Source: Pelomonas sp047654805
GTDB lineage: Bacteria > Pseudomonadota > Gammaproteobacteria > Burkholderiales > Burkholderiaceae_C
NCBI RefSeq assembly: GCF_047654805.1
Contig: NZ_JASGIV010000001.1
Location: forward strand, 2,914,001-2,978,000
Direction of reading: 5' to 3'
DNA: 64,000 bases
Shown: piece by piece, positions 19,114 to 27,930 of the stretch
How positions within the stretch are numbered: the first letter of the stretch is position 1
Layout of the letters: every line of letters starts with the position of its first letter
Position numbers and translations under genes: made by a program
Notes under the pieces: generated by a model
The model's input: only the letters and a program-made list of their open reading frames with translations
Told to the model about the DNA's origin: nothing
Databases searched by the model: none

Positions 19114-20946
19114 CTACGAGGCGGGTACGAGCAATCGCGGCACCGCCGCGAGCAGAGCTTTCGTGAAGCCTTCGCGAGGCTGTCCGAAAACCTCGCTACA
19201 GCCTCCCCGTTCGACGATCCGGCCCGCCTGCATGACCGCGATGTCGTCGGCGATGTACTCCACGACGCCGATGTTGTGCGTGATGAAGAGATAGGCAAGG
19301 CCCTGCTCGCGCTGCAGTTCGCGCAGCAGGTTCAGGATCTGGGCCTGCACTGACACGTCCAGCGCCGAGGTGGGCTCGTCGCAGACGATGAGCCTGGGCT
19401 CGACGGCCAGCGCACGGGCGATCGCGATGCGCTGGCGCTGGCCGCCGGAGAACTCGTGGGGCCAGCGCTGCAAGGCGTCACGGCGCAGGCCGACCTGGTC
19501 CACCAGCGCCTGCAGGCGAGCTTGGCGCTGGCCAGCGTCCAACTCGGGGCGCAGTGCAATCAGGCCCTCCTCAAGCACGTCGGCGACGCGCATGCGCGGG
19601 TTCAGCGACGCGAAGGGGTCCTGGAAGATGATCTGGATATGGCGCCGCGCCTGCAGCAGGGCCTGGCCGTGCAGCTTGAACAGGTCTTGCCCCTCGAAGA
19701 GGGCCTGGCCGCTGATGCGAGCCTGGCGGCGCAGCAACTGCGCGATGGCCTTGCCCGAGGTCGTCTTGCCACAGCCAGACTCCCCCACCAGGGCCAGCGT
19801 GCGGCCGGACTGCAACTGGAAGGAGATGCCGTCGACGGCATCGAAGTGGCGCGGCCCACTGTGCAGCAGTGGCGTTTTCAGCATGAAGCGCACGCGCAGA
19901 TCGCGCACGTCCAGCAGCGGCTCGCCCGGCGCCAGCGGCGCAGGCGCAGAGTCCCTGGCCGAGGCCGGTGCGCGCGGCAACGCATCGCCGGGCTGGCTGT
20001 AGAGCAGGCAGCGCACCTGATGCTGCGGACCTTCGTCGGTCAGCTCCGGCGGCGTGCCAGCGCAATGGCGCATGACCTTGTCGCAGCGTGGCGCGAAGCG
20101 GCAGCCCGCGAAGGCCTGCCACAGCGGCGGCACGGTGCCGGCGATGGCCGCCAGCGGCTGGCCGCGTCGCCTGGCATCCGGCAGCGCCTGCAGCAGCAGC
20201 CTCGCATAGGGGTGCCTGGGCGCCGCAAAGAACTCGGCTGCCGGCGCGACCTCGATGATCTGCCCCGCATACATCAGCGCCACCCTGTGGGCCATGCCGC
20301 TGACGACGGCCAGATCGTGCGTGATCAGCAGCACGCCCAACTGGCGTTCGCGCTGCAGATCACGGATCAGGTCCAGGATCTGCGCCTGGATGGTCACGTC
20401 CAGCGCCGTCGTGGGCTCGTCGGCGACCAGATAGTCCGGCTCGGCGGCCAGAGCGATGGCGATCATCACGCGTTGCTTCTGGCCACCCGAGAGGCGGAAT
20501 GGGTAGTCGTCGATCCGGCGCTCGGGCTCGGGGATACCCACCCGCGCCAACCAGTCGATGGCCTTGGCACGCGCCGCCTTGCCACGCAGCTTGGTGTGGG
20601 CCTCGATGGCCTCGACGATCTGGTCACCGACACGCATGACCGGGTTCAGGCTGGTCGACGGCTCCTGGAAGATCATCGAAATGCGGCTACCCCGCACATC
20701 GCGCATACGCCCCTCGGGCAGGGCCAGCAGATCCTGCCCGTCCAGCCGCACGGCGCCACCAGCCACACGGCCGTTCTCGGGCAGCAGTCGCATCAACGCC
20801 AACGCCGTCATGCTCTTGCCGCAACCGCTCTCCCCCACCAGCGCGAAGGTTTCGCCGCGCGACAGGGCGAGCCGCATGCCTGCAATGGCCTTCACGAGAC
20901 CGGCGTCGGCATCCAGCTCCACCTGGAGATCTGCGATCTCAAGCAT
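19114..20946 (-). CDS. Peptide ABC transporter ATP-binding protein with two nucleotide-binding domains
   Basis: 610-residue cytoplasmic ATPase of the fused YejF/DppDF kind. Domain 1 (about 1-270) has Walker A GESGCGKS (38-45), signature LSGGQKQR and Walker B region YLVADEPTTALD. It ends with the oligopeptide-family Cys cluster (CRFAPRCDKVMRHC), which can hold iron-sulfur or metal. Domain 2 has GESGCGKTTS, FSGGQRQR and LIVCDEPTSALD. The ATG overlaps the permease stop by eight bases, so it is translationally coupled. It completes a one-ATPase, two-permease, one-binding-protein importer and is its last gene. Confidence 0.95.
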   Translation of the reverse strand: MLEIADLQVELDADAGLVKAIAGMRLALSRGETFALVGESGCGKSMTALALMRLLPENGRVAGGAVRLDGQDLLALPEGRMRDVRGSRISMIFQEPSTSLNPVMRVGDQIVEAIEAHTKLRGKAARAKAIDWLARVGIPEPERRIDDYPFRLSGGQKQRVMIAIALAAEPDYLVADEPTTALDVTIQAQILDLIRDLQRERQLGVLLITHDLAVVSGMAHRVALMYAGQIIEVAPAAEFFAAPRHPYARLLLQALPDARRRGQPLAAIAGTVPPLWQAFAGCRFAPRCDKVMRHCAGTPPELTDEGPQHQVRCLLYSQPGDALPRAPASARDSAPAPLAPGEPLLDVRDLRVRFMLKTPLLHSGPRHFDAVDGISFQLQSGRTLALVGESGCGKTTSGKAIAQLLRRQARISGQALFEGQDLFKLHGQALLQARRHIQIIFQDPFASLNPRMRVADVLEEGLIALRPELDAGQRQARLQALVDQVGLRRDALQRWPHEFSGGQRQRIAIARALAVEPRLIVCDEPTSALDVSVQAQILNLLRELQREQGLAYLFITHNIGVVEYIADDIAVMQAGRIVERGGCSEVFGQPREGFTKALLAAVPRLLVPAS

Positions 20947-22378
20947 CCGCGGCCGCCTTCCTGCGCGGGAAGATGCGCGGCCGGACCGAGCGCGCCTTGG
21001 GGTCGAAGGCGTCGCGCACGCCGTCGGCGAACAGGTTGGCAGCCAGCACCAGCCCCACCATGAAACCGAAGGCTGCCGCGAAACTCCACCAGACCACCGG
21101 ATCACGTGACATCTCGGCGCGCGCGAGATTGATCATGCTGCCGAAGCTGTTCATCAGGGGGTCCACGCCAACGCCGATGTAGGTCAACACGGCCTCGTAG
21201 AGGATGAGTTCGGAGAAGCTCAGCACCACCGTGATCAGCACCAGGTGCATGACGTTGGGCACGATGTGACGAGCCATGATGCGCAGGTCGCCCACGCCGA
21301 AGGCCGTGGCGGCCTGAACATAGTCCAGCTCGCGCAGCTTCAGCGTCTCGGCACGCACCAGGCGGCACAGCCCGGCCCAGCCGGTCAGGCCGAGGATGAG
21401 GCAGAGCATCAGCATCTTCACGTCCGAGCGCTCTGCCGCTGTCTCGAACAACTCCGGGTTCTTGTCGAAGAACACCTGCACCATCAACACGCAGGCCGCA
21501 ATCAGCAGCACGTTGGGCACCGAGCTGAGCGTCGTGTAGACGTACTGAATGGCTTCATCCACCCAGCCCTTGTAGTAGCCGGCCAGCACACCCAGCAGCA
21601 GCGCCAACGGCAGCGTCGCCAGCGTGGACAGCGCGCCGATGACGAAGGCTGTGCGCACGCTCTTGAGCGCCTGCACCAGCACATCGTTTCCAGTGCGGTC
21701 CGTGCCGAACACGTGGTAATGCGGCATCAGCGCGATGACCGGGCCGGCCAGCAAGAGGATGACGGCCAGCGTGAGCAGGATGGCGCGCAACGGGTAGAGC
21801 GTGCGGTCGGCCGCCAGATCGGCCAGTGCATGCCGCCAACCGTCGTGCTGCCGGGCCAGGCCTGCCGCGGTCAGCGCAACCAGCGCCACGGCCAGTGCCA
21901 GGCCGCCCAGCAAACCAACGCCAGCGCGGGTCGCGACGTCCGCGGTCCACTGCATAGCCGGGTCCGCCAGATGGGCGCCGCCGAACTGCAGGCGCGGGTA
22001 GGCACGATGCACCTCACCATTCGCGCCAACGCTGCTCTCCTTGTTGAAGCCATGCGTGCCCAGCGGCAGCGAGTAGCTGACCTCGCGCATGGCGATCTGG
22101 CGTTGCAGCAGCAGGTCCAGCACGGACAACGTGCGCGTGTCGTAAACCGTGCTGCCGTCCGTCGTCGGTAGCGCGCGGCGCAGGTGCAGGCTGTCCACCA
22201 GCGTGACGAGCAGGAAAAGCCCCATGACGACGCCGGCGCAGGCCGCGACCGGGTCGCGCAGCACGCGGCGCCAAGTCGCACGCAGATGGACCTGGGCCTT
22301 CACGCGCCAGACGTAGGCCAGCACGGCAGCAGTCAGCAGCCACAGCGCCAGGTCGGTCCACAGGAGGACGAACTTCAT
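20939..22378 (-). CDS. Peptide ABC transporter permease (YejE/DppC-like, extended N-terminus)
   Basis: 479-residue inner-membrane permease. The C-terminal half is a standard binding-protein-dependent permease domain, with coupling loop motif ...AATAFGVGDLRIMARHIVPN. The N-terminal half is long for DppC. Two helices (about 5-25 and 45-65) are followed by a ~100-residue periplasmic loop, then two more helices before the core. A related extension is seen in YejE-type permeases. The ATG overlaps the upstream permease by four bases (ATGA). Confidence 0.92.
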   Translation of the reverse strand: MKFVLLWTDLALWLLTAAVLAYVWRVKAQVHLRATWRRVLRDPVAACAGVVMGLFLLVTLVDSLHLRRALPTTDGSTVYDTRTLSVLDLLLQRQIAMREVSYSLPLGTHGFNKESSVGANGEVHRAYPRLQFGGAHLADPAMQWTADVATRAGVGLLGGLALAVALVALTAAGLARQHDGWRHALADLAADRTLYPLRAILLTLAVILLLAGPVIALMPHYHVFGTDRTGNDVLVQALKSVRTAFVIGALSTLATLPLALLLGVLAGYYKGWVDEAIQYVYTTLSSVPNVLLIAACVLMVQVFFDKNPELFETAAERSDVKMLMLCLILGLTGWAGLCRLVRAETLKLRELDYVQAATAFGVGDLRIMARHIVPNVMHLVLITVVLSFSELILYEAVLTYIGVGVDPLMNSFGSMINLARAEMSRDPVVWWSFAAAFGFMVGLVLAANLFADGVRDAFDPKARSVRPRIFPRRKAAADA

Positions 22379-23358
22379 TGCAGCCGCACCCTGGGATCCA
22401 CCCACGTGTAAGCGATGTCGATCAGCGCATTGCTCGCGATGTAGAGCAGCGCGCCGAGAAAAACCATCGTGCGCACGATGGCGAAGTCCTGGCCCGTGAT
22501 GGCCTCGATGACGAAGGCGCCCAGGCCCGGGATGCCGAAGAAGCTCTCGAACACCAGACTGCCCAGGAAGACATAGGGCAGGTAGCTGCCGGCGCTGGTG
22601 ATGATGGGGATGAGCGCATTGCGCAGCACATGCCGACTCAGCACTCGCCCCTCGGACAGGCCCTTTGCGCGCGCGGTACGCACATAGTCCTTGCCCATCT
22701 CCTCCAGGAACATCGCGCGGTACAGGCGCGCCTCGCCGCCCAGCCGGCTCAGCAGCGACAGGAGAATGGGCAAGGCGAGGAACTTGATGGCATCCAGCCC
22801 CGGCGCAAAGCCGTTCATCGGCACCAGCTTGAGCACGCGGGCAAACAGGAACTGGCCCACGATGATGTAGAACAGGCTGCTGATCGACAACATCAGCACG
22901 CACAGCACGACGCCCCAGAAGTCGATGCGGCTGTGCCTGAAGAACACCAGCAGCAGTGCAAAGGCGACGCTGACGATGACTTGCAGGATGAATAGGGGCA
23001 GCGCCAGCTGCAGGCTCACACCCATGCGCACCTTGATCTCGTGGCCGATGTTGACGGCTTGGCGCGCATCACTCCTGCCGAAGTCCAGCGCGAACAGGCT
23101 GACCGAACGCTCCCACAGGATGGTGTGCGTCACGCGCTCCGTACCGACCTTGCTGGCGTCGTAGTAGAGCGGCTTGTCATAGCCGCGCTCGACTTTCCAC
23201 TTGTCGATTTGCTCCTGTGTCACGCGCTTGCCACCGATGTTCAGCCGCGCCATGTCGTCGGGCGTGTTGACCGAGAAGAACAGGACGAAGGTGAAGAGGT
23301 TGACACCGACAAGGATGGCCAGGCCATAGCCCAGGCGACGCAGCACGAAACCAAGCAT
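22375..23358 (-). CDS. Peptide ABC transporter permease (YejB/DppB-like)
   Basis: 327-residue inner-membrane permease. It opens MLGFVLRRLGYGLAILVGVN, the hallmark DppB/YejB N-terminus. A periplasmic loop with QIDKWKVERGYDKP follows, then the permease core with coupling motif RTARAKGLSEGRVLSRHVLRNALIPI. The start overlaps the binding-protein stop by one base (TGATG) and the stop overlaps the next permease, so all four genes form a tightly coupled operon. Confidence 0.94.
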   Translation of the reverse strand: MLGFVLRRLGYGLAILVGVNLFTFVLFFSVNTPDDMARLNIGGKRVTQEQIDKWKVERGYDKPLYYDASKVGTERVTHTILWERSVSLFALDFGRSDARQAVNIGHEIKVRMGVSLQLALPLFILQVIVSVAFALLLVFFRHSRIDFWGVVLCVLMLSISSLFYIIVGQFLFARVLKLVPMNGFAPGLDAIKFLALPILLSLLSRLGGEARLYRAMFLEEMGKDYVRTARAKGLSEGRVLSRHVLRNALIPIITSAGSYLPYVFLGSLVFESFFGIPGLGAFVIEAITGQDFAIVRTMVFLGALLYIASNALIDIAYTWVDPRVRLQ

Positions 23359-25592
23359 CAGCGCGCCCCTTTCGCGACGGGCGCCAGCGCCGTGGCGGCC
23401 TCGCGGGCGCGCCAGGCGCGCCGCGTCGCGAAAAGAACGGCCAGCGCCCCGGCCGCCAGCGCCAGCAGCGGCCACCAGACCGGGCGGTTCCACGCAGCGA
23501 TGCTGCGCGCGCGCTCGTCCACGTCCACGCGCAGCCAGCGCGCACGGTCGCGCACAACAACGCCCGGCTTGCCGTTGTGTACCCAGCGCTGGAAGGCCAG
23601 GCCGGAATAGCTCCAGTAGCCCCACGCCCAGGGCGCATCCTGGCGCGCAATGTCGTTCATCTGCGCCATCACGGCGGCCTTCTCGGGCCCGTCCTCCAGC
23701 GACTGCAGCTTGCGGTAGAGGCGATCGAACTCAGGGCTGGCGTAGTTGGCCGTGTTCTCGCCCTCGTGCAGGCTCTTGCTGTTGGGACCATAGAGCAGGA
23801 ACAGGAAGTTCTCGGCATCCGGGTAGTCGGCGAACCAGCCCCACCAGAAGATCTGGTGCTTGCCCTTGAGGATCTTCTCCTGGAACTGGTTGAAATCGGT
23901 TGCGCGGATGTCCAGCTGTATTCCGAGCTTGGCGAACTGACGCACCATCCAGTCGTTCTCGGCCTTGAGCTCGGGCGTGATGACGCGCTGGAAGTCGTAG
24001 TTCAGCACCAGCGGCTTGTCGGTCTTCGCGTCGCGGCCGCCGGGATAGCCGGCCTCGACCATCAGCTGCAGCGCGTCCTCGATGGGCCGCCGCACTGGCT
24101 TGCCGTTGACGAGACGGTGGGTGACCGGGTTGTACTCACCGGGCTGGCCCTCCTTGGAGCCGAACACACCGGGAGGAATAGGTCCCTGCGCCGCGTCGCC
24201 ACCCTTGTCGCGGAAAATGCGGCCATAGCCCTCCTCCCAGTCGATGGCGATGGAGATGGCCTGGCGCAGCGCCCGGTTGCGCCGCTGCTGCTCTGGCGTG
24301 TCGCCCTTGCCGATGACCGGGTCCAGCCAGTTGAAGCCCAGATACCAGTTGCTGATGTCGGTAGCCATCGGCAGTTGGAAGCCGCGCTGCTCGAAGAATG
24401 CATGCACATCGTCCGAGTCGTCGCGATCCACGGCGAGGTTGACACCCCAGTCGGCGCGGTCCATCTCGGGCAGGTCCAGATAGCCCTGCTTGAAGAGCTC
24501 CTTGATGGGCACCTTTTCCTTGACGTTGGTGGCGACAATCTTGTCCACAAAGGGGACCCGCTTGCCACAGTCGGCAAGCAGTCCGGCCTCGGCGTCACCG
24601 GGGCTGCCGTCGCAGGGGTAGGTCTCGACGCGGTAGTTGGGGTTGCGGCTCATCACGTGCCGACGGTCCTGCACGTACTCCGTCATCATGAAGGGGCCGC
24701 TGCCCACCGGCCACTGGTTCCAGGTCAACGAGTTGGCGGCCATGCCGGGCTGGGAGTAAAAGGCGTCCACCTCCCAGGGAATGGCCGACACGAAGGCCGT
24801 GGCCAGCCAGTACTGCCACTGCGGATAGCGGCCCTTCAGGCGGATACGCAGCAGGTGATCATTCACCGCCTCGGCGCCGGCCAGCGGCCAGCGGCGCAGG
24901 TCCAGAAAGGGCTTGTCAGCCAGGTTCTCGGGCAGTCCTGCCAACTGCTTGTCGCTCTCACGCTTGAGCAGTGCCATGTAGTCGCGCAGGCCCAGTACAT
25001 GCTCGGAGAACACCGCCGCCACTGGTGCCTCGATGCGCGGGCTGGCATGGCGTTTGAGCGCGTAGACGAAGTCCTCGGCCACCACCTCGCGCGTGCCCAG
25101 ATGGTCGAACTCGAAGGGGCTACGCTTGTCGCCCAGCTCGCCGGGCCTGAGGTGGTGGTAGCGGTAATGCCCCGCCGCGTCCGTGGCGAAGGCCGGATGC
25201 GGCGCCCATTTCAGGCCCGCGCGGATGGGGATGTCGTAGACCGCCTGCGCGATCTGCTCATCGGGCGCATCGTCGGGCAGGCGACGGCCTTGGGCGTCCA
25301 GAAAGTACGGCTTGGCCAGCTCGGAGGCGGCTCGCGGGATCAGCGTGTAGGGGCGCTTGAGCGGGTGATAACCGTAGGGCGGCTCGGTGATTTCGTAGGT
25401 ATAGGTGCTCTCGGGGGCCGTGTAGGAGGACGTGGGGTCCAGGTAACGCGGCGAGCGCTCGGCGAAAGCCATGTAGAGCGTGTTTTCCCGCTCGGCGCCA
25501 TGGGGATAGGGGCTGTTGTTGCAGCCGGCCAGCAGGGCAAGCGCCAGCGCGCCCAGACTCTGCCCGATCCACCCCCTGCCGATTCCCGCCAC
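23358..25592 (-). CDS. Oligopeptide-type extracellular solute-binding lipoprotein (family 5) with C-terminal membrane segment
   Basis: 744-residue substrate-binding protein, first gene of the ABC importer operon. Family-5 features include an early YTYEITEPPYGYHPLKRPYTL segment, WPVGSGPFMMTEYVQ and ...FWWGWFADYPDAENFLFLLYGPNS. The N-terminus has a lipobox (LALLAGC), so it should be anchored as a lipoprotein. Unusually, a hydrophobic helix (PLLALAAGALAVLFATRRAWRA region) near the C-terminus followed by basic residues suggests a second anchor in the inner membrane. It is ~130-200 residues longer than typical DppA/OppA. The GTG start has GAGGG nine bases upstream. Substrate is probably a peptide. 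Confidence 0.9.
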   Translation of the reverse strand: MAGIGRGWIGQSLGALALALLAGCNNSPYPHGAERENTLYMAFAERSPRYLDPTSSYTAPESTYTYEITEPPYGYHPLKRPYTLIPRAASELAKPYFLDAQGRRLPDDAPDEQIAQAVYDIPIRAGLKWAPHPAFATDAAGHYRYHHLRPGELGDKRSPFEFDHLGTREVVAEDFVYALKRHASPRIEAPVAAVFSEHVLGLRDYMALLKRESDKQLAGLPENLADKPFLDLRRWPLAGAEAVNDHLLRIRLKGRYPQWQYWLATAFVSAIPWEVDAFYSQPGMAANSLTWNQWPVGSGPFMMTEYVQDRRHVMSRNPNYRVETYPCDGSPGDAEAGLLADCGKRVPFVDKIVATNVKEKVPIKELFKQGYLDLPEMDRADWGVNLAVDRDDSDDVHAFFEQRGFQLPMATDISNWYLGFNWLDPVIGKGDTPEQQRRNRALRQAISIAIDWEEGYGRIFRDKGGDAAQGPIPPGVFGSKEGQPGEYNPVTHRLVNGKPVRRPIEDALQLMVEAGYPGGRDAKTDKPLVLNYDFQRVITPELKAENDWMVRQFAKLGIQLDIRATDFNQFQEKILKGKHQIFWWGWFADYPDAENFLFLLYGPNSKSLHEGENTANYASPEFDRLYRKLQSLEDGPEKAAVMAQMNDIARQDAPWAWGYWSYSGLAFQRWVHNGKPGVVVRDRARWLRVDVDERARSIAAWNRPVWWPLLALAAGALAVLFATRRAWRAREAATALAPVAKGAR

Positions 25593-25613
25593 CGAAGCAC
25601 CCTCAAAACACGA

Positions 25614-25634
25614 CGCCCCGGCGGAGCCGGGGCG
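25614..25634 (-). terminator. GC hairpin between ldcA and the ABC importer operon
   Basis: An 8-base-pair perfect stem (25614-25621 with 25627-25634) and a five-base loop lie after the ldcA stop on the minus strand. Only a broken T-tract follows (TCGTGTTTT). It may partly end ldcA transcription before the importer operon. Confidence 0.45.
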
Positions 25635-25705
25635 GTGGCAGGAATCATAGACGGACAACCCGCCTGGACAGCGCAGCGAAGGCGCTGTGGAAACCCGGGG
25701 TGTCT

Positions 25706-26653
25706 TCAGTGATGGTGATGGTGGCCGTGGGCCAGCCGCGCGTCCGACTGCCACCCCAGGATGGCCTCGCGGCCCTGCACGTACAACTCGACCGTCGCCC
25801 CCACCGGCAGGCAGACCTTGGTGCGCACATGGCCAAAGGGCAGGCCGGTGAGCACCGGCGTCTTGGTACGGCCGCGCAGCGCAGCGACTGCATCCTTGAT
25901 GCCATAGCCACGGTCAAGCGGGGACTTGGCTGCGCCGCTGAAGTCGCCCAGCAGCACGGCCGCCTGCGCGTCGATGACCCCAGCCTGCTGCAGCTGCAGC
26001 AGCATGCGCTCAACACGGTAGGGATGCTCGTTGATGTCTTCCAGGAACAGGATGCCGCCTTTGACCTTGGGCCAGTGCGGCGTGCCCAGCAGCGAGCAAA
26101 GCACCGTCAGGTTGCCGCCCCACAGTCGTCCGCGCGCCTCCAGGCCGTCGAAGTCGGCGGTCGGCGCCCGAAAGCCAACAGCCTCCAGCGCGCCGCTCAT
26201 GGCTTCCAGGAAACAGTCGCGCGTGACCTCGTCGACGCCGCCATCCGCATCGCTGCGGCCGAAGTCATCGCAGGCCAGCGGGCCGGACCACATGGCCAGG
26301 CCCTTGTGGCGGGCGATGAAGCCGTTTTGCAGCGCGGTCAGATCGCTGTACCCCACCCAGCGCGTGCCGTGCTCGACGCTGTGCGCGATGCGGCCCCAAT
26401 CGATCTGATCCAGCAGCCGGGTCAGGCCGTAGCCGCCGCGCGTGGCCAGCGCCACCGACGGCGCCGCGTCAGCAATGCGATGCAGGGCCGCGAGGCGGGT
26501 CGCGTCGTCACCGGCAAAACGCTGGTGCCTGGACAGCGCGTCAGCATCGATGCTGACCTCGAAACCCAGTTGCGCCAGCCGCTTGGCGGCACGCTTCAGG
26601 TTCTCGGCCTTGGCGACGGCGCCGGCCGGCGTGAACAACGTGAGGGATGACAT
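25706..26653 (-). CDS. ldcA: Muramoyltetrapeptide (LD-) carboxypeptidase, peptidase family S66
   Basis: Cytoplasmic LD-carboxypeptidase that removes the terminal D-Ala from murein tetrapeptides during cell-wall recycling. 315 residues; the family S66 catalytic Ser sits in VGYSDLTAL (Ser103), the Glu in ILFLEDINEHPYR and the His in GLPFGHVRTK. The C-terminus ends in a natural histidine run (HGHHHHH), probably metal-binding or neutral. The ATG overlaps the tadA stop by one base, so the two genes are coupled. The wider S66 family also contains microcin self-immunity proteins, but the motifs here fit LdcA. Confidence 0.93.
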   Translation of the reverse strand: MSSLTLFTPAGAVAKAENLKRAAKRLAQLGFEVSIDADALSRHQRFAGDDATRLAALHRIADAAPSVALATRGGYGLTRLLDQIDWGRIAHSVEHGTRWVGYSDLTALQNGFIARHKGLAMWSGPLACDDFGRSDADGGVDEVTRDCFLEAMSGALEAVGFRAPTADFDGLEARGRLWGGNLTVLCSLLGTPHWPKVKGGILFLEDINEHPYRVERMLLQLQQAGVIDAQAAVLLGDFSGAAKSPLDRGYGIKDAVAALRGRTKTPVLTGLPFGHVRTKVCLPVGATVELYVQGREAILGWQSDARLAHGHHHHH

Positions 26654-27219
26654 CAGGATTCGTCCAGGTGCGTGGCTTCGCCGGTCGGGATCAGGCCCTG
26701 ACCTGATTCGGCATTGCGTGCGCGGCGCGCACGCGCGGCCTCGCGGCGCTCGTTGAAGAAGTCCCGCAGCAACTGGGCTGCGGGCTCGGCCATCAGCCCA
26801 CCTTCTATGCGCGTATGGTGGTTGAGCTGCGCGTGGCCGAACAGGTCGATGACGGAGCCGGCCACTCCCGTCTTGGGATCACGCGCGGCGAACACGACGC
26901 GCTTGAAGCGCGCATGCATCAACGCCATCGCACACATCGCGCAAGGCTCCAATGTCACGTAGAGCTCGCACTCCGGCAGCCGGTAGTTCTCCAGCAACGT
27001 GGCGGCGTGGCGCAACGCGACGATCTCGGCATGGGCCGTCGGGTCATGCGTCGTGATGGGGCGGTTGTAGCCGGTGGCAATGACTTGTGGCCCCTCGGGC
27101 GTGGAACGCGTGATGACGGCCCCCACCGGCACCTCGCCCACCAGCCAGGCGTTGTGGGCCTGGTCCAGCGCAAGACGCATCGCGTACTCGTCGGCGGGCG
27201 TGAAGAGGGGCTCGGTCAT
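26653..27219 (-). CDS. tadA: tRNA-specific adenosine-34 deaminase
   Basis: Deaminates A34 to inosine in tRNA-Arg(ACG). The zinc-deaminase motifs are clear: HAE (His63, catalytic Glu65) and PCAMC (Cys93 and Cys96). The ~188 residues include an Arg-rich C-terminal tail of about 25 residues. The start used gives MTEPLFTPADEYAMRLAL; an in-frame ATG 21 bases upstream is an alternative, and neither has a clear ribosome site. It is divergent from pxpB with only 36 bases between, and coupled to ldcA. Confidence 0.93.
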   Translation of the reverse strand: MTEPLFTPADEYAMRLALDQAHNAWLVGEVPVGAVITRSTPEGPQVIATGYNRPITTHDPTAHAEIVALRHAATLLENYRLPECELYVTLEPCAMCAMALMHARFKRVVFAARDPKTGVAGSVIDLFGHAQLNHHTRIEGGLMAEPAAQLLRDFFNERREAARARRARNAESGQGLIPTGEATHLDES

Positions 27220-27255
27220 CAGGGCCGGCAGTTTACCCATGGCATGCTCTCGCCA

Positions 27256-27930
27256 ATGACCACCCTGGCCGTCCACCCTCTCGGCGAAGCGGCGCTGTGC
27301 TGCACATTGCCGCCGCCCGCGTCACTGGCGCAGCAGCAGCGTTTCTGGCAGTTGGCCGCCGATCTCGCCAAAGTGGCCGGCGTGCAGGGGCTGGTCCCGG
27401 GCATGAACAACCTGACGCTGCTCTTCGACCCCTTGCAGACCGAGGTCGCCGACCTGGAGGACACCGTCCGCGCACTATGGGGCCGGCCTCTGCGCGCCCA
27501 CCGGCTCGGCCGCCGGATCGACATCCCGGTCCGCTATGGCGGCGTGGACGGCCCCGACCTCGCCAACGTCGCCGCACACTGCGGCCTGTCGACCGACGAG
27601 GTGGTGCGCCGCCACACCGCAGCGGAGTACGTCGTCTACTTCATCGGCTTTCAGCCCGGCTTCGCCTACCTCGGCGGCCTGGACGAGTCCCTGCACACGC
27701 CACGCCGTGCCGAGCCGCGCGTGGGCGTGCCTGCTGGCAGCGTCGGCATAGGTGGTGCTCAGACGGGCATCTATCCGCTGGCCACGCCCGGGGGCTGGCA
27801 GCTCATCGGCCGTACGGCCTTGTCCCTGTTCGCCCCCCTGTCCGAGCCGCCGACGCTACTGGCGCCCGGCGACCGGGTGCGCTTCGTGCCCGAGCCCACA
27901 GACCGGGTTGCCATGACCGAGCTGCCATGA
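27256..27930 (+). CDS. pxpB: 5-oxoprolinase subunit PxpB
   Basis: 224-residue subunit of the bacterial ATP-dependent 5-oxoprolinase PxpABC, which opens 5-oxoproline (pyroglutamate) to glutamate. Family motifs are VPGMNNLTLLFDP, HTAAEYVVYFIGFQPGFAYLGGLD, PRRAEPRVGVPAGSVGIGGAQTGIYP and TPGGWQLIGRT. It is first of five coupled genes; its TGA overlaps the pxpC ATG. It was formerly annotated as allophanate hydrolase subunit 1 or KipI-like. Confidence 0.95.
   Translation: MTTLAVHPLGEAALCCTLPPPASLAQQQRFWQLAADLAKVAGVQGLVPGMNNLTLLFDPLQTEVADLEDTVRALWGRPLRAHRLGRRIDIPVRYGGVDGPDLANVAAHCGLSTDEVVRRHTAAEYVVYFIGFQPGFAYLGGLDESLHTPRRAEPRVGVPAGSVGIGGAQTGIYPLATPGGWQLIGRTALSLFAPLSEPPTLLAPGDRVRFVPEPTDRVAMTELP

Noticed and set aside
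19114..25592. ABC cluster as a nickel or siderophore importer
   Set aside because: Fused dual ATPase with oligopeptide-type Cys cluster, YejB-like permease and family-5 binding protein favour peptides; no FecCD/NikMN features are seen.
23577..25712. 711-codon plus-strand frame opposite the binding-protein gene
   Set aside because: Antisense frame of a well-supported solute-binding protein; composition is Val/Leu/Gly/Arg-biased as expected for a reverse-frame artefact.
25706..26640. Histidine run at the LdcA end as a sign of vector contamination
   Set aside because: The surrounding sequence is continuous chromosomal context with coupled tadA and no vector-derived sequence.
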